Assembly: GCA_030737835.1 (NCBI GenBank)
Contig: CM060857.1
Coordinates: forward strand, 4,343,279-4,407,278
DNA from: Acorus gramineus
Taxonomy: Eukaryota; Streptophyta; Magnoliopsida; Acorales; Acoraceae
DNA: 64,000 bases
Reading direction: 5' to 3'
Part shown: positions 24,236 to 35,966 of the stretch, piece after piece
How the letters are laid out: every line of letters starts with the position of its first letter
Numbering within the stretch: the stretch's first letter is position 1
Made by a program: the position numbers and the translations under genes
The notes under the pieces: generated by a model
The model's input: the letters and a program-made list of their open reading frames with translations, nothing else
The model's database searches: none
What the model was told of the DNA's origin: nothing

Positions 24236-25728
24236 GTGGCTTGAATATATCAAGAAATATGTATAGTGCAAACATTTAGATGGAATAACAAAATTATAGT
24301 GCAAACATTTTATTGTTTTTTTCATTTTCAAAAGCCACATTTGTGTCATATCCAGTTATGTTCTAATTGAGATTAATGTTTTCTGGAGGTTTTGTTTGGA
24401 CCTCTATGTCCTCCATCAATTCAATAACATTAAAAATGAGTACTTACTCCGAAAGAAAAAAAAATCCAGATTTACATGTTTTGGCTCTGTAATGCTTAGC
24501 ATCGAATGTGTTTCCTTTCAACCATTGTGAATTAAATAACTAAAATTCTCATATCATATGGTTTTCTGAACTGGCACACCAATTTTTAAAAAAACTTGTT
24601 GCAAATGTTTATAGAATGTAGACTTGGTATTAGTAGTTTCAGCGATGTAACATCAGTCAAATCATGTTAAATTTTTGTAATCAACGATGTTGAATTGTAC
24701 TAACCATTTCACTGAATGCATATGTGGTAATTAAGAGGTGTCTATTTGTAGCTAGCACTCATAGAGATATGTTTTGATTTTATAGAATAAAAAAATATTT
24801 AATGTGTGTGTCGTCAATATGATTCATCTCAGAACTTTTAAGTATCGTGTTGTTTTTTTTATTCTAGAGCCGGCATTGGGCACTAGAGACCAAAAAACAC
24901 ATGATACACAACAATCTTACAGGGGAAAAAACAAAGAAAAACACATGCAGTACTAATGTGGAAGTTAAGCTTAAATAAATAAAAAATGTGGAAGTTAAGC
25001 TGTAGAACAAAAAATTCTTGGCGATACCCTAGTAATTTATTCAACATAATGGTTCAAGGTCCAAGAATAAAAAAAAGCAATATATTCAATGTTTACTCAT
25101 AGGGCACACCAATATTTTATCATCATTCATGGGGGCATATCAATATTTTATTGTTGTTTGCAATTTAGGGTATGTTTGGACCCAACAAAAAAAGTAAGAG
25201 AAATCAAACCAAATCAAAATGGACGCGAATTGCTAAAACAATTAAAATTATTGGATCAACCTGAGCTAAACCGAATCGAATCGAAAATGGCTTCATCATT
25301 GCTCTCATTTTTTTAGTCCACGTGGCTCTTTAAATATTATAATTCAACGCGTCTTTTACGTATCTTGTTAAAAATTTCTTAAGCTAGGCTCATATGGATC
25401 ACATTATCAAACATTGTTAACTATCAAGTAAAGAATGAATAGTATTGATTATATCTATTAAGTTGTGATTTAATAATAATAAGGTTAAATAACACATCTC
25501 TTATGCACATTCAGTGTATTAAAATGAGTACACATTCATTTTATGTGTTAAATATCATATATAATTCTAGTTGTTATGATGGGTAGAGATTAAATTGGAT
25601 TATCTACATAAATGATTAAGGTGACTACTCCAAATTCTAATTCTCTTTCTCATACACACCTCATCATTATATGAGAAAAGACTGAAAAAAAAGAGACTTG
25701 GAGATAAAATACCCATCATTCAGTTTCT
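24236..25728. other. AT-rich interval, no gene seen
   Basis: No coding potential beyond short open stretches. Includes duplicated GTGCAAACATTTTA near 24270 and 24300 and duplicated TGTGGAAGTTAAGCT near 24958 and 24985. Confidence 0.4.
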
Positions 25729-25733
25729 CAAAA

Positions 25734-25944
25734 TGATGTAGCACGATCATGGACCGTTAATTATTTGAAATTCAAATCTCAATATAGTAACTAAAACAAA
25801 TAAAATAAATCCTAACAAATGCATAAAATCCTAACCAACTAAAAAAATACTAAAATTATAAATAAATCATCATCACCCATTTGGTGGTCTTCAATGTCAA
25901 TTGAACGGTCCATGATCGCGCTATATCATTCCCACGCTGCATCA
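25734..25944 (+). repeat. 5' LTR of D, internally inverted and shortened
   Basis: 211 bp against 585 bp for the 3' LTR. Bases 25734-25758 are the normal LTR start; 25759-25929 are the inverted counterpart of 26786-26960; 25930-25944 are the normal LTR end. The result is near-perfect 26-bp inverted ends (ATGATGTAGCACGATCATGG and its partner). Confidence 0.75.
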
Positions 25945-26002
25945 GTTGATATTAGAGTTTCGTCGATTCGTCGAGGTAATCTTTGATCTATCCAATTTAT
26001 CA

Positions 26003-26044
<42 letters not shown>

Positions 26045-26054
26045 TTGAGCGAGC

Positions 26055-26480
26055 ATGCCACCGAGAAGACGTCCTCTTAGCGACGTCTGTGACTGTGAGG
26101 AGCACCATCAGGCCACCGCAGCGGCTAACAAGCACATGGAGGATAAAATTGAAGCACTCACACGACAAATGGAGGTGATGATGGCGTTTATGCAACGTTA
26201 TGAGCGATCTCCAACTCCACGACCTCGATCACCAGCCCCACGATCTCCAACCGCGAGATCTGAAGCGGATGATTCTATTGATGGTGCTTTCGACAACTCG
26301 TTCGAAGAGGCGAATCTTTCACATATCTTCGATGAAGAAATTGAAAATGTGGACCGTCCACCTATCTTCGATGAAGAGATTGAAGATGCGGACCTTTCAC
26401 CTATCTTCGATGAGGAGATTGAAGAGGTGAATCTTCCACCAATCTTTGATGAAGAAATCGAGGAAACATACATTCTATAG
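26055..26480 (+). CDS. D gag-like ORF with 13-residue tandem repeats
   Basis: 141 codons from ATG 26055. It starts MPPRRRPLSD, typical of plant Ty3-gypsy gag starts, then a coiled-coil-like stretch (EDKIEALTRQMEVMM) and an R/S/P segment. Residues about 90-141 are four copies of a 39-bp unit, IFDEEIE plus six variable residues. A fifth, diverged copy (FFNEEMEE) follows the stop at 26478. The capsid domain is missing, so packaging is unlikely. The acidic repeats may have expanded after loss of pol. Confidence 0.6.
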   Translation: MPPRRRPLSDVCDCEEHHQATAAANKHMEDKIEALTRQMEVMMAFMQRYERSPTPRPRSPAPRSPTARSEADDSIDGAFDNSFEEANLSHIFDEEIENVDRPPIFDEEIEDADLSPIFDEEIEEVNLPPIFDEEIEETYIL

Positions 26481-26785
26481 TTCTTCAATGAAGAGATGGA
26501 AGAGTCTGAGCCCAAGAACTCCGCTCAAAGATTTGATCCTGTTCAATTCACACAAGAAGCATTTCACACATGCGACCATCATTTTGAGGATCCATTCTTT
26601 TCAGAAATTATGGTTACAACTTCTTGATTATCCACATCAAAATCATACAAGGAGCGTATGCCAAGAGCACTCAAGGTGGACCCTAGTTCCATAAAAGTCA
26701 GTGAATCACGCCATCAAATGCTTGGACTACATCACCAACTCCTTCAGCCAAACTCGAGGTCGAGTTTTTCTCAGGAGAGAGGGAA

Positions 26786-27370
26786 TGATGTAGCGTGATC
26801 ATGGACCGTTCGATCGACATTGAAGACCACCAAATGGGTGATGATGATTTATTTATAATTTTAGTATTTTTTTTAGTTGGTTATGATTTTATGCATATGT
26901 TAGGATTTATTTTATTTGTTTTAGTTACTATATTGAGATTTGAATTTCAAATAATTATTTGAATTCGAATTTGAATATTAGTTAGTATAGATATGAAGTT
27001 TGTTTGTGATTTATTAGTTAGGATTAGATAAGTATGTAGTTGTTATTTTTAGTTTAGATAAGAATAATAATCAGTTGAGATCTAATCTGTTAAGGATTCT
27101 CTTCTATAAATAGGCATGTAAACCATTTCATTATTCAGATTATTGATTATTAAAATTTGTTTATTTTCTCTATTGTATTTTGTTATCCTGGGAGGATCAA
27201 CAATACATAGAATTCCATCGTGTTTCTGATATTCTTAGGAATCAACAGACATGTTGAAGCCCTTCGTCTCGGTATTCTTAGGAATCAACAGCGTCGTAGG
27301 AGCCTACAGATCTCGCATCCCTGAAGATCGATCGGGTTAGCAAAAGAGCGTGATCACCCACGCTGAATCA
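26786..27370 (+). repeat. 3' LTR of D
   Basis: 585 bp, TGATGTAGCGTGATC to CGCTGAATCA. A TATA-like CTATAAATAGGC lies at about 27107. GATATTCTTAGGAATCAACA occurs twice in similar form (27227 and 27271). Confidence 0.8.
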
Positions 27371-27375
27371 CAAAA

Positions 27376-29076
27376 CAACACATATTCTTTTATTTACAAT
27401 CTCAACATATCCCGCACACCATCATGACGTTAGGGTTAATGTGGCCGCCGCCCAAGCAAGCAAGTCTTCTATATAAAAACAACCCTCACTATAAATTAAT
27501 CTCACTCACAATCTTTAATTTGTTGCATCATCCATGCATTCCTCTTCGTAAGGTCATAATCCTCAGGTTCACTATCATAAATAGCATAAAAAAAAATATG
27601 TTAGTTATTTTTATATTATCATAAATTGCATGTTTAATTTTATACCATTAGAATTTTTCTTCCTAATGAAAAATATGTCCATCTATTATCTTTCTTAAAC
27701 AAAATCAAATTTAAGCATAGTTATTTCTTAATCAAATAGTGAAAATAACAAAAGTCATAATGTAAATATTAAAGATAATAACATAATTATTTATCTCTTG
27801 TTCTTTCCCAATCCACTACTCGCGCCGTCTTCTAAACCTATCCCCTTATTCTCAAAGTAATTTTATTTTATTTATATTAATGTAAGCATTAATAATTCAT
27901 GTGTCTTTATTAATAAATAGTTTTTATATTTATGTTTTAGATAAAAATTATTATTTTCATGTGAAAATTAATAATATTGATTTTATTCATGGTATAATAT
28001 AATAATAAATAATATATTTGATTGAACATGTGTATGATGGATGTATATATTCAAATAATAAAGATGTCTCATCCCCTCCAACATGGAGGAAGGTAACTTA
28101 TATTCAATTCTGGCTTGACCTGTAATTATATCTTTTACGGTCTGATTTCATTTCTTTGTTAAACAGTTTGAAGAGCTGGCATGGCATGTGGAAATGCAAA
28201 CAAGTCAATTCTCTCATCAGGTCAAGGGTAATTTCTCACTAAAAGGACTAATATCGATTTGATCGATATCATAAGGAATTAATCAAATATAATTTTAAGT
28301 AATTTTGTTAATTCAAAAGAATATTCGAGGAATATGCCTTCATAACTCATAAAATGTCGATTTAGGAACTTAAACCATAAGTAAATTTTACAAAGACTTT
28401 ATGTGATTTCAATTTAGGAAGTTAATTCAATTTTTTTTTAAATCTCAATCCACATCTTGTGGAAGCTATTTCTTTCGGACCCAGTGGCTATCTACTATGT
28501 GTCCAAAGAGGATGACCGATTAATGTCCGACATATGGCGCCATCAACATGCATGGAAACACGTGTGGCTGACAACCTCATTGATTTTGATGACCATATCA
28601 CTATGTACAACACTGTATCCTACTATCCTCCATGATCCCACCTGAATCCTCTAAGATTCCAAAGTATCCTCCCCTGTTAAGTATGAATAGTATATCCGGA
28701 CAAAGATCCAATAGAGTAAGGATCGGGCGGCACTATAAAAGCAATGATCTTTCAAGAAAGAGGTAGGTGCAATCTGTTTTACAAATAAAAATAAAATAAA
28801 TTCAAGATTGTATATCTACTTACTTGGCCATCGGATGACTTTTTTGCAAATCACCTCCCCCTCTTCAATCATGCCTTGGGGGATATTTGCCTGAGAATCG
28901 TCTCAATCAGTCGAAGGAGGAGCGGAGCGAACAGACCCGATTACCTGAACCAATCTGAATCTAGGAAGTCAGGTTTTGTCCCCTCCACCTCTTATCCACA
29001 ATTTATCTGGTCTCTACCAAACAAGAACAATTTTATTCTTATGTTTCCCTATAAAAATAATTGAAAACACAAATAA
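27376..29076. other. AT-rich interval with a possible exon
   Basis: Mostly non-coding. One plausible internal exon: TTAAACAG|TTTGAAGAGCTGG ... TCTCATCAG|GTCAAG at 28168-28221, encoding FEELAWHVEMQ, no family recognised. A TATA-like CACTATAAAAGC is at 28731. I cannot assign a gene. Confidence 0.25.
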
Positions 29077-29085
29077 ATAAATAAA

Positions 29086-30783
29086 GAGTGATGATACCCT
29101 GGCCCCAAGTTATAGACCTCACTGACAAGCCTCATGAGGTGCCATCACCTTATTAGTTAGTTTGTTGACTTTTGAAAAAGGGTAAAAAAGCAAAAACAAA
29201 AAATACTCCAACTTAAAATCCCTAATCTCTCGTTCATCAATAGCCCCTCCCCCTTCACTTTCGGTGAGCCAAAGCCAACATTCAAAATCAAAACAACAAA
29301 TGAAATCTAGGTCAAAAGAATCCCCAATCGTTTGGTTGAAAATCCCCTTTCGTTCCGTTTGGACAATCCGATGAGACCTTTTTTTTTTTTTGCAAACCCA
29401 AAATCTGTTCGTCAGATATCCCCCATTTCATTATGAAGATTCTTTGTAGTTTTTTCAACATCAGATTCAAACAATGACGACGAGCATTAAGCACCTTCTG
29501 TTTTTGTTTTTTCCTGTTTTAATTTTTTTTTTTTTTTTTTTTTGTGTTTTGCTTGAATCACATCTTTTTTTGTTTTTTTTATAGATTTATGGTTTCGAAG
29601 TAATATAGATTGCATTTTGCCAAACAATTTTTTGATGAAATGTAACTTTTAATTAGGTTTCTAATGAATTCTTCAAAAGAATGTAATTCTTCTGAAATTG
29701 TGTGAAATATAACAGTTTTATGTTACTCTGTTACATTTTGTTATATGAAAGACATGATGTCTCAAACGTTCCAGTTTTTTTTATTGCATGATACGCAAAA
29801 ATGTGACATTTTTAGTTTTTTTCCTTCAATAAACGTAACAAACAATTAAAGAGATAATTTATTTTTAAATTTGTGGAACCAATGTAAGATGTGCAGGTAA
29901 ATGTTTCAATTTGTTACATTTATATATGAATGTAACAAAAATAGTATATGAGTTGAAACATTCATTAACTTTAATTATAAATGTAATAACAATTAGTTGT
30001 TTTGGTTTTGTTACATTTATGTGATTATAATTGTTACAGAAATGTGACATTTTTAATTTCTTCCTTCAATAAATGTAACAAACAATTAAAGAGATGATTT
30101 ATTTTTAAATTTGTGAAACCAATGTAAGATGTGCTGGTAAATGTTTCAATTTGTTACATTTATATATATATGTAACAAAATATATGAGTTGAAACATTCA
30201 TGAACTTTAACAATTAGTTGTTTTGGTTTTGTTACATTTATGTGATTATAACTGTTATAAAATAATGTAACAGTGTTGCATAAATGTGAATGTAACTGTG
30301 TTGTATAAATGTAACAGTAACTTTTAATCTGACAATCTTATGACTAAAAATATGAAAAAATGTAACAAATAATAATGTATAAATGTGTTTGACTATTACA
30401 TCGTCGACAATCCAAAAAAAAAAAAAACCGAAAATGTGACTTTCAAATCCTCAAAAACTGAAGAATCCTATAAAAATTAAATCAGTGGTTGAAAAATCCT
30501 CCAAAACAAATTTATGATATGCTGCTATATGTTCTTCAAAACAACAATAGTGTAAAAAAAATCGATTATTATGAATGAATAATAATTTAATTATGATTAA
30601 CACAAAAAAAGATAATTAAAACTCCACTATTTGCACGGTTTCATAAGTCAAAATCGTAATCGTCTCTTTGATTATAAGGAGTAGTTAATTAAAAAAGCAT
30701 AGAGGGTATAATAAGTATTAAGCATATATCACCTCATGAAGCTTATAATGGGCCTATAAGATGAGGCCTGAAAATCACTATTG
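29086..30783. mobile_element. MULE-like element E1, 1.7 kb, non-coding
   Basis: The first about 55 bp (GAGTGATGATACCCTGGCC ... CCTCATGAGGTG) are inverted, with mismatches, at the right end (CACCTCATGAAGC ... CACTATTG). ATAAATAAA flanks both sides (29077-29085, 30784-30792), a 9-bp duplication as expected for Mutator-like elements, although the sequence is low-complexity. No transposase. The right end resembles the end at 33880-33933 and its copy near 63600. Confidence 0.6.
29798..30260. repeat. 243-bp tandem duplication inside E1
   Basis: AAATGTGACATTTTTA at 29798 recurs at 30041 and the following ~200 bp match, including CCAATGTAAGATGTGC and GTTGTTTTGG. The words TGTTACATTTAT and ATGTAACA recur many times across 29700-30380. 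Confidence 0.75.
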
Positions 30784-30914
30784 ATAAATAAAAATTATTC
30801 CGCTGGTACGGTATAGTTGTATATTTATGTATCCCTATCAATAAATCCAATTCCTCCATCTAAACAGGAAATTAGAGTGTTGGATCATGATGTCAACAGT
30901 GATGTCACACTGCT

Positions 30915-31130
30915 CAATCCGCTTTATTTCTCAACAGTGACGTCACTCTGTTCGTCACACCAGAACAGCTGATCTAAACACGAAGCTTTGATACCGACCC
31001 ACCCGCCTTAAGTCCTTTTGAAGCAACCTCATATATCTAAAGACTTCCAATATAAAACCATTGATAAACCCTCAGAAGACACTCATACAAAGACACTCCA
31101 CACACAGAACCTTTGCTGCAACATCCACAA
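30915..31130 (+). promoter_or_regulatory. Candidate promoter with TGACGTCA-type sites
   Basis: CAGTGATGTCACACTG and CAGTGACGTCACTCTG form a direct repeat about 40 bp apart, the second containing the palindrome TGACGTCA bound by plant TGA/bZIP factors. A TATA-like AATATAAAACC is at about 31050 and an ATG at 31129. The following 31130-31320 is notably GC-rich against its surroundings. Whether a gene is still attached is unclear: the ATG frame closes after about 34 codons. Confidence 0.35.
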
Positions 31131-31320
31131 TGTATCACCTCCCCTGTCTTTTCCCGACCCGCCTCCCTCCTTGTGGCGCCGCCATTAGGTTCACCGTTTG
31201 GACTATCGCTGCTCCGCAGGTTGGCTCTTGAACCTCCCTGTGACGACCAAGGGGGGCCCTCCCAAGGAGACCTTTGTCGCGACGGTCTATGCCATCACCG
31301 CTTTGAGTGAATCGTACTAA
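31129..31320 (+). other. GC-rich first-exon-like island
   Basis: ATG 31129 opens a frame for about 34 codons; CCGCAG|GTTGGC at about 31220 could be a donor. A different frame without ATG (31113-31310) is open for 65 codons. No homology recognised. Possibly the 5' end of a truncated gene. Confidence 0.2.
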
Positions 31321-31329
31321 GATCTTCAA

Positions 31330-32510
31330 CTAGTTTGGTTTCATGTTCATCTTTTAGTGACGGTTTTTAGATTCGCTTCATGTTTTCATGGTGTTCTCTG
31401 CGTAGCTTGTAATATAACTTCAAATTTTACTGTCATTTCCTGTTTATCATGGAATTGTTTGTTAATTTGTTTGTTTGTTTTTATTTACTTCTTGAACAGA
31501 TGTCATATGAAAATTTGGGAAAGATTTAAAAACCAAGAATTTGATCAAAATTTTGAATCACACATTCAAAAATGATAGTGCACGTTTTAAAAATAATAAA
31601 ATGACATGTTATCTTCTCATTGTTTTAAAATTGAGCTAATTAAAAATTAGGCTAGTCACTGAATTTTAGTTCTCCCATTTCCATTGACTCCACTTATGAT
31701 GACAAATATAGACCTCTTCAAATCCCAATTCCACTTCTGTAGACCAAAAGATCAACCATTGTGCGCTTTAGGCCTAAATCAATGTCTATTTGTGTTTTTT
31801 TAGCACTGATACACTCAGTCATTTATATTGTCTTGATTAGGTATATCATTTATTTTTTTTATCGAATATATAATAATTTGGGTGAGTATTATTGTATCAC
31901 AAAAAAGCAAGGTGTGAATTCAATATATTCATATTTATATACTCTCTTTTTTTTGTGAAGACGATATATTTTTATTGAAGATGTGTACCTTTTTTTTTTA
32001 GCTATTGGAGATATCTCAAATTCTTCAAGACAAAGCAAGGCAAGACTAATCCTTAGGATGTCGCAAATACCCATTCAAAATTTTTGTAAATGTATAATTA
32101 TTAGACAAGTATAGATATCTAAAAATTTTTAAAACATGTTAATATATATCATAAAAGTGACTAGAAGATTGGTTGTGCTTCATATTCTTCCTCCATTTTT
32201 AAGAGTAAAGTTCCACATTACAAAAGTTGCTTTGTAAAATTCATTGGAGAGGTATTCAAATTATTGGCCCACACTCTACATGCGCAAAGGTGAGGCCCAA
32301 TACATGGTATATGAAATGGATTAGTTGTACGAGGGTCATATTGACTGAGGACAGAACATTGATTGCCTGTATGTTTCTCACTGTATTTTTTTCTTTTTTG
32401 TTTTTTAGATTCTATTGCATGCAATATTGATCATGTTTTAATTTTGAGATCTGGGGCTTTGTTGTGATAACCACTTGGAATCTCTATATTGCATTATACT
32501 ACCAGAAATA
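31330..32510. other. AT-rich interval, no gene seen
   Basis: No feature supported. Contains T runs and a possible Ty/LINE scar that I could not define. Confidence 0.35.
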
Positions 32511-32514
32511 ACAA

Positions 32515-33425
32515 TTATGTCATCACCACGGATATGCAATGTGTGGATGTGTTTTTTGTCCTTATATTCTCTCGTTCTTGACTTTCTTTTTCTTTTTTAA
32601 GCCAAAAATGAAATTTTAACAACAATAATAATGCATTGAAGAAAAATGATGATGGTGTCCTGTCCATCATCCAATCATTCGACCATAAGTCCGACAGCTT
32701 CAACATTGGTGGGAAGCTAATAAAAATTGAGTCTTCCAAATGAATTACACAGAATATTTGAAACGTTTCCAGATCACATGCATCATGGATGTCTTCCAAA
32801 TGAATTGAGTCTTCACATGTATCATCCATACAATCGTCATCACTGCCTGCTGAAAAATTAGGAAGTTATCACATGTTATATAATTAAGATACAGTACTGT
32901 ATCTTAACAAAAAACAAACAATTTCATGGTCTACAAGCTAATTAGCAAAACACACATAGATTTTCAATTAAAGTCATTCAAGCCTTTATATACATACGAC
33001 AATAAGTAATTGAATATTAATCAGATAGGTATCAATCAAATTCATATAAATAATAAATCAAACTTCAATTGGGTTGGAAACAATATCAAGATACACATGT
33101 ATCTGGAATTGGAATTAACATCTACACATTTGATACTACCGAATATTGAATCTAATGGGTTGAATACCAATCATTCAAAGCTATAAAATATGTTGAATGA
33201 CTTAATATGCATAAATGTACATATACACACCACTAAAAAGCTGATTATACAAGCTTGAATGTAAAACACAAGAACGCATTAGAATTCTGATACAGAACAC
33301 ATATCTTAATTTAAATTAAATTATGTATAAAAAAAAGTATATGAAGATTCAAAGGAACAGTTAAAAAAATCAGATCAAATTCAATTATTCAGATCGAAAA
33401 CAGTCTAACCTGAACGGATCGCCAT
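32515..33425 (-). CDS. Possible two-exon small gene, unrecognised
   Basis: Minus strand: ATG GCG ATC CGT TCA G|GTTAG at about 33424-33409 is a plausible first exon. A second exon starts after TTTTTCAG at about 32853 and reads in frame AGSDDDCMDDTCEDS, then two similar acidic segments (SIHLEDIHDACDLE and VIHLEDSIFISF), ending near 32515. Only the splice agreement and start context support it. It lies beside the MULE-like end at 33933 and could belong to that element. Product unknown. Confidence 0.3.
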
Positions 33426-33525
33426 TGTTTTCACCACAATCGTGTAATTCTTTTATTCTCAACCGATCAAACTGAAAAAAATAACGATTACAATGTTTGT
33501 TTTCATTTTCACCGAATAAACTGGA

Positions 33526-34004
33526 TCTAAAAATTCTAAATCGTCAATTTTTGGGTGTTCCGATTGGCCTAACCTGAATGTTTGCACCACAAACAGATCG
33601 CACAAAAACAAAAACGAAACTCGTTTTTCTCTTCTCTTCTCCGCCAATCAAATATGAATGAAAAAAAATAATTTGATGTTTGTTTTCGTTGCGAGAGAAC
33701 AATTGGAAAAAAAAATGAAACTCGTGATTTTTTATTTTCTTGAACGTGCAATTGAATTCTTATATTCCAGAAAGGGAAGTGATCTCTATATCATAACTAA
33801 CCCCGTAATTATTGGACCGGTTATGGAAACAACGAAGAGATTAATTGTGAGGGGGTAATATAGGAAATTCATACTTGCCACCTCATGAGGCTTAGGATGG
33901 GGTCTACCAATTGGGGCCCAAAAATCATTATTGGAATAATTTATTCTCCCTACATTACAACTCATACTTGGAGTGGCATGAAAGATCCAAGGATGATATA
34001 CGTC
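33526..34004 (+). repeat. Inverted segmental duplicate (partner at 63523-64000)
   Basis: Nearly identical in reverse complement to the last 478 bp of the window, including the MULE-like end and about 70 bp of flanking DNA beyond it (to GATATACGTC). The flank is shared, so this was copied as a segment after the element had inserted. The match probably continues past the window end. Confidence 0.85.
33870..33933. mobile_element. Terminal inverted repeat of an E-family MULE-like element
   Basis: CCACCTCATGAGGCTTAGG ... AAAAATCATTATTG matches the right terminus of E1 (30726-30783). The left end of this copy was not found. Confidence 0.5.
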
Positions 34005-34375
34005 GGACTTTCTTTTTTAATTTATTCCTTATATATTTTTCTTTTTTAAGCTGTCGGACTTTCTTGTTTATGAAATTTTAACATTTTGGTTTTATTTTAT
34101 TTTATTTTATTTTTTTGGCTGGGTAAAAAAGATATATTGCTGTAAAAAAGATAAAAAAGATATATGCTACTCCGAGCCTGAATTCTTGAACTCTCTCTGC
34201 CATTTGATTGTTTTCTGTCAACAAATCATACAAATTCATGAGCTAGGTTGATAGAAGATTGTAAGGCTGAAATTGGATCTTCATAACAACAATAATACTC
34301 TTATATATAGAAAAGCATACCACTCTGTGTAGAATGGAAGGAAGTATTGGGATGGCTTAAATAATGATAGATTGA

Positions 34376-34660
34376 AGAGACCGGATCCAATCAGGACTGG
34401 ATTTCGGTCAGTACCAAGCTAAACGATGTGGAAACCGAACTGCACCGCCTATAAATCAAACTGTACAACCAATTGTTGTGTCTATATTTCACACTCCTAT
34501 TGGATACTGATGATATTTAAGAATTCATATTTTCTCCAATAGCTGACTGGATCCAATAAGAGAGTGAAATATATTCATGTGTAGTTCGATTTATAGGTGG
34601 TGCAATTCGGTACTGACAGAACTGGCCGGATCCAGTCCTGACTGGATCCGATCTCCTTAT
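34376..34660. mobile_element. Foldback MITE, about 285 bp
   Basis: Arms of about 130 bp pair: AGACCGGATCCAATCAGGAC against GTCCTGACTGGATCCGATCT. (G)ATTGAA(G) occurs on each side (34366-34374, 34658-34666). The corresponding place in the paralogue (about 63075) has no insertion. Confidence 0.7.
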
Positions 34661-34829
34661 TGAAGCTGTTTTTATAACCTTCAGTGCAGAAGTTTTGCGC
34701 AAGTAGTGGACTTTGGAGTCATGAGAGATTGTTTTGATGTGGTCTGAATATATTTGTCCAGGTCAGAAATGCATCACCACATAAGTTGTGTCACACCTAA
34801 TCAGAGAGATTTTCCGTTGTTATATAAAA

Positions 34830-35104
34830 GGGTTTTTTATTTTTTTATCCCTGTAAACTATATGATTTAGTGATCGATCCCTCACTTTTTCATATTTCGA
34901 TTTAAGTCCCTCGATTTAAAAGGTATGTTTCTTATTAGTCCCTGAGAGAGACTTATCCCTAAATTATTTAGTTTTCTTTTTAGTCCTTAGGAGGGACAAA
35001 AAAGAACGTATCATTTAAATTTGGGGACTTAAACTGAAATATAAAGAAGTGAAGGATTGATCACAAAATCATATAATTTATGGGGACTTAAAAGTAAAAA
35101 ATCC
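34830..35104. mobile_element. MULE-type MITE in a TATA-like site
   Basis: 275 bp with imperfect ends GGGTTTTTTATTTTTTTATCC and GGATTTTTTACTTTTAAGTCC (other strand). TATATAAAA flanks both sides (34821-34829, 35105-35113), a 9-bp duplication. The paralogue has one TATATAAAA at about 63251, the empty site. Confidence 0.8.
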
Positions 35105-35142
35105 TATATAAAACTATAGCAGAAACCATTTGCAAAGGTTGT

Positions 35143-35953
35143 TTATGCTAATCAACGCGTAACGCGGTGTAGTCTCCTCCAATAGAATCCGGCAATTTTT
35201 TGTTTCTGCCATGTACTCGGTTAGCTTACACGTTCTTACATCGGATGCATTGAATGGCTCTCTTGATCTAAAAGGATGCAGTTCGATCTGGTTCGTTCTT
35301 CCCTCCTTTGTATTAGTGACCCAATCATCTTTCTGTAATTAAAGATTTTCTTCATATAGCAATGAAAATTTGATTAACAATAAAAAAAAAATCAACCACC
35401 ACTTTTGACTGGGATATGTTGGGGTTCATAAAATGTTTTTATCATTGAAGCATGTCTAAATGTAAAATGTCTCCTAGAGAAGGGAAACAATTGTAAGTGA
35501 GAAGATTAAAATGCCAGTTTTAGCATTGTATAAAGAGTTGTCATTTAAGACACCAATGCTATATCATGTAAGAGGATAATATAATAGATGTAGGCAAGTC
35601 TTATTAATAAAAGACTTGGCAAAGCATATAAAAGCCTCAAAAATGCTACACTCAGTTGTTCATGCACTCACTTTCGTTGCTCCAAAACATTTTAAATTTA
35701 ACTTCAAATATGTGTTTATGAAATGAAATATATACTTTAATATATTTAAAAAAAATTAAGTGTTACACAAATTAAAATTCAATTATGGTTACATATCGTT
35801 TTTATGATTGCTCGTGTATATACTCTATTAAAGATTTTATATACTGGGAATGACTCAAAGCCAAGACTTTGCAAGAGAGTGGGCCATTATTGAGTTGTTT
35901 TGTGGCAGAATTACCTTGAGCATTCCGAAGAGGGCCTAAATGTTGTGCTTCTA
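35143..35953. other. Non-coding interval
   Basis: AT-rich; no gene or defined repeat seen. Confidence 0.35.
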
Positions 35954-35966
35954 TCTCATCAGTCTC

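Larger units (their letters stand above)
25734..27370 (+). mobile_element. Small non-autonomous LTR retrotransposon D
   Basis: CAAAA flanks both sides (25729-25733, 27371-27375). Both termini start TGATGTAGC and end ...GCTG(C/A)ATCA. Inside: a primer-site-like GTTGATATTAGAG at 25945, an AAT microsatellite (26006-26043), an N-terminal gag-like ORF, a degenerate pol tail ending CTCGAGGTCGAGTTTTTC, and a purine tract GAGAGAGGGAA before the 3' LTR at 26786. All enzymatic domains are absent, so movement would need another element's proteins. Total 1,637 bp. Confidence 0.8.
34166..35142 (-). pseudogene. Truncated paralogue of the 62.6-62.95 kb membrane-protein gene
   Basis: Minus-strand sequence matches the promoter, 5' UTR and first ~27 codons of the gene at 62952: MNLYDLLTENNQMAE then VQEFRLGVAY. 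The match ends abruptly after GTAGCATAT at 34166. It contains two MITEs that the other copy lacks (34370-34660 and 34830-35104). Without the rest of the coding region it cannot make the protein. Confidence 0.75.
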
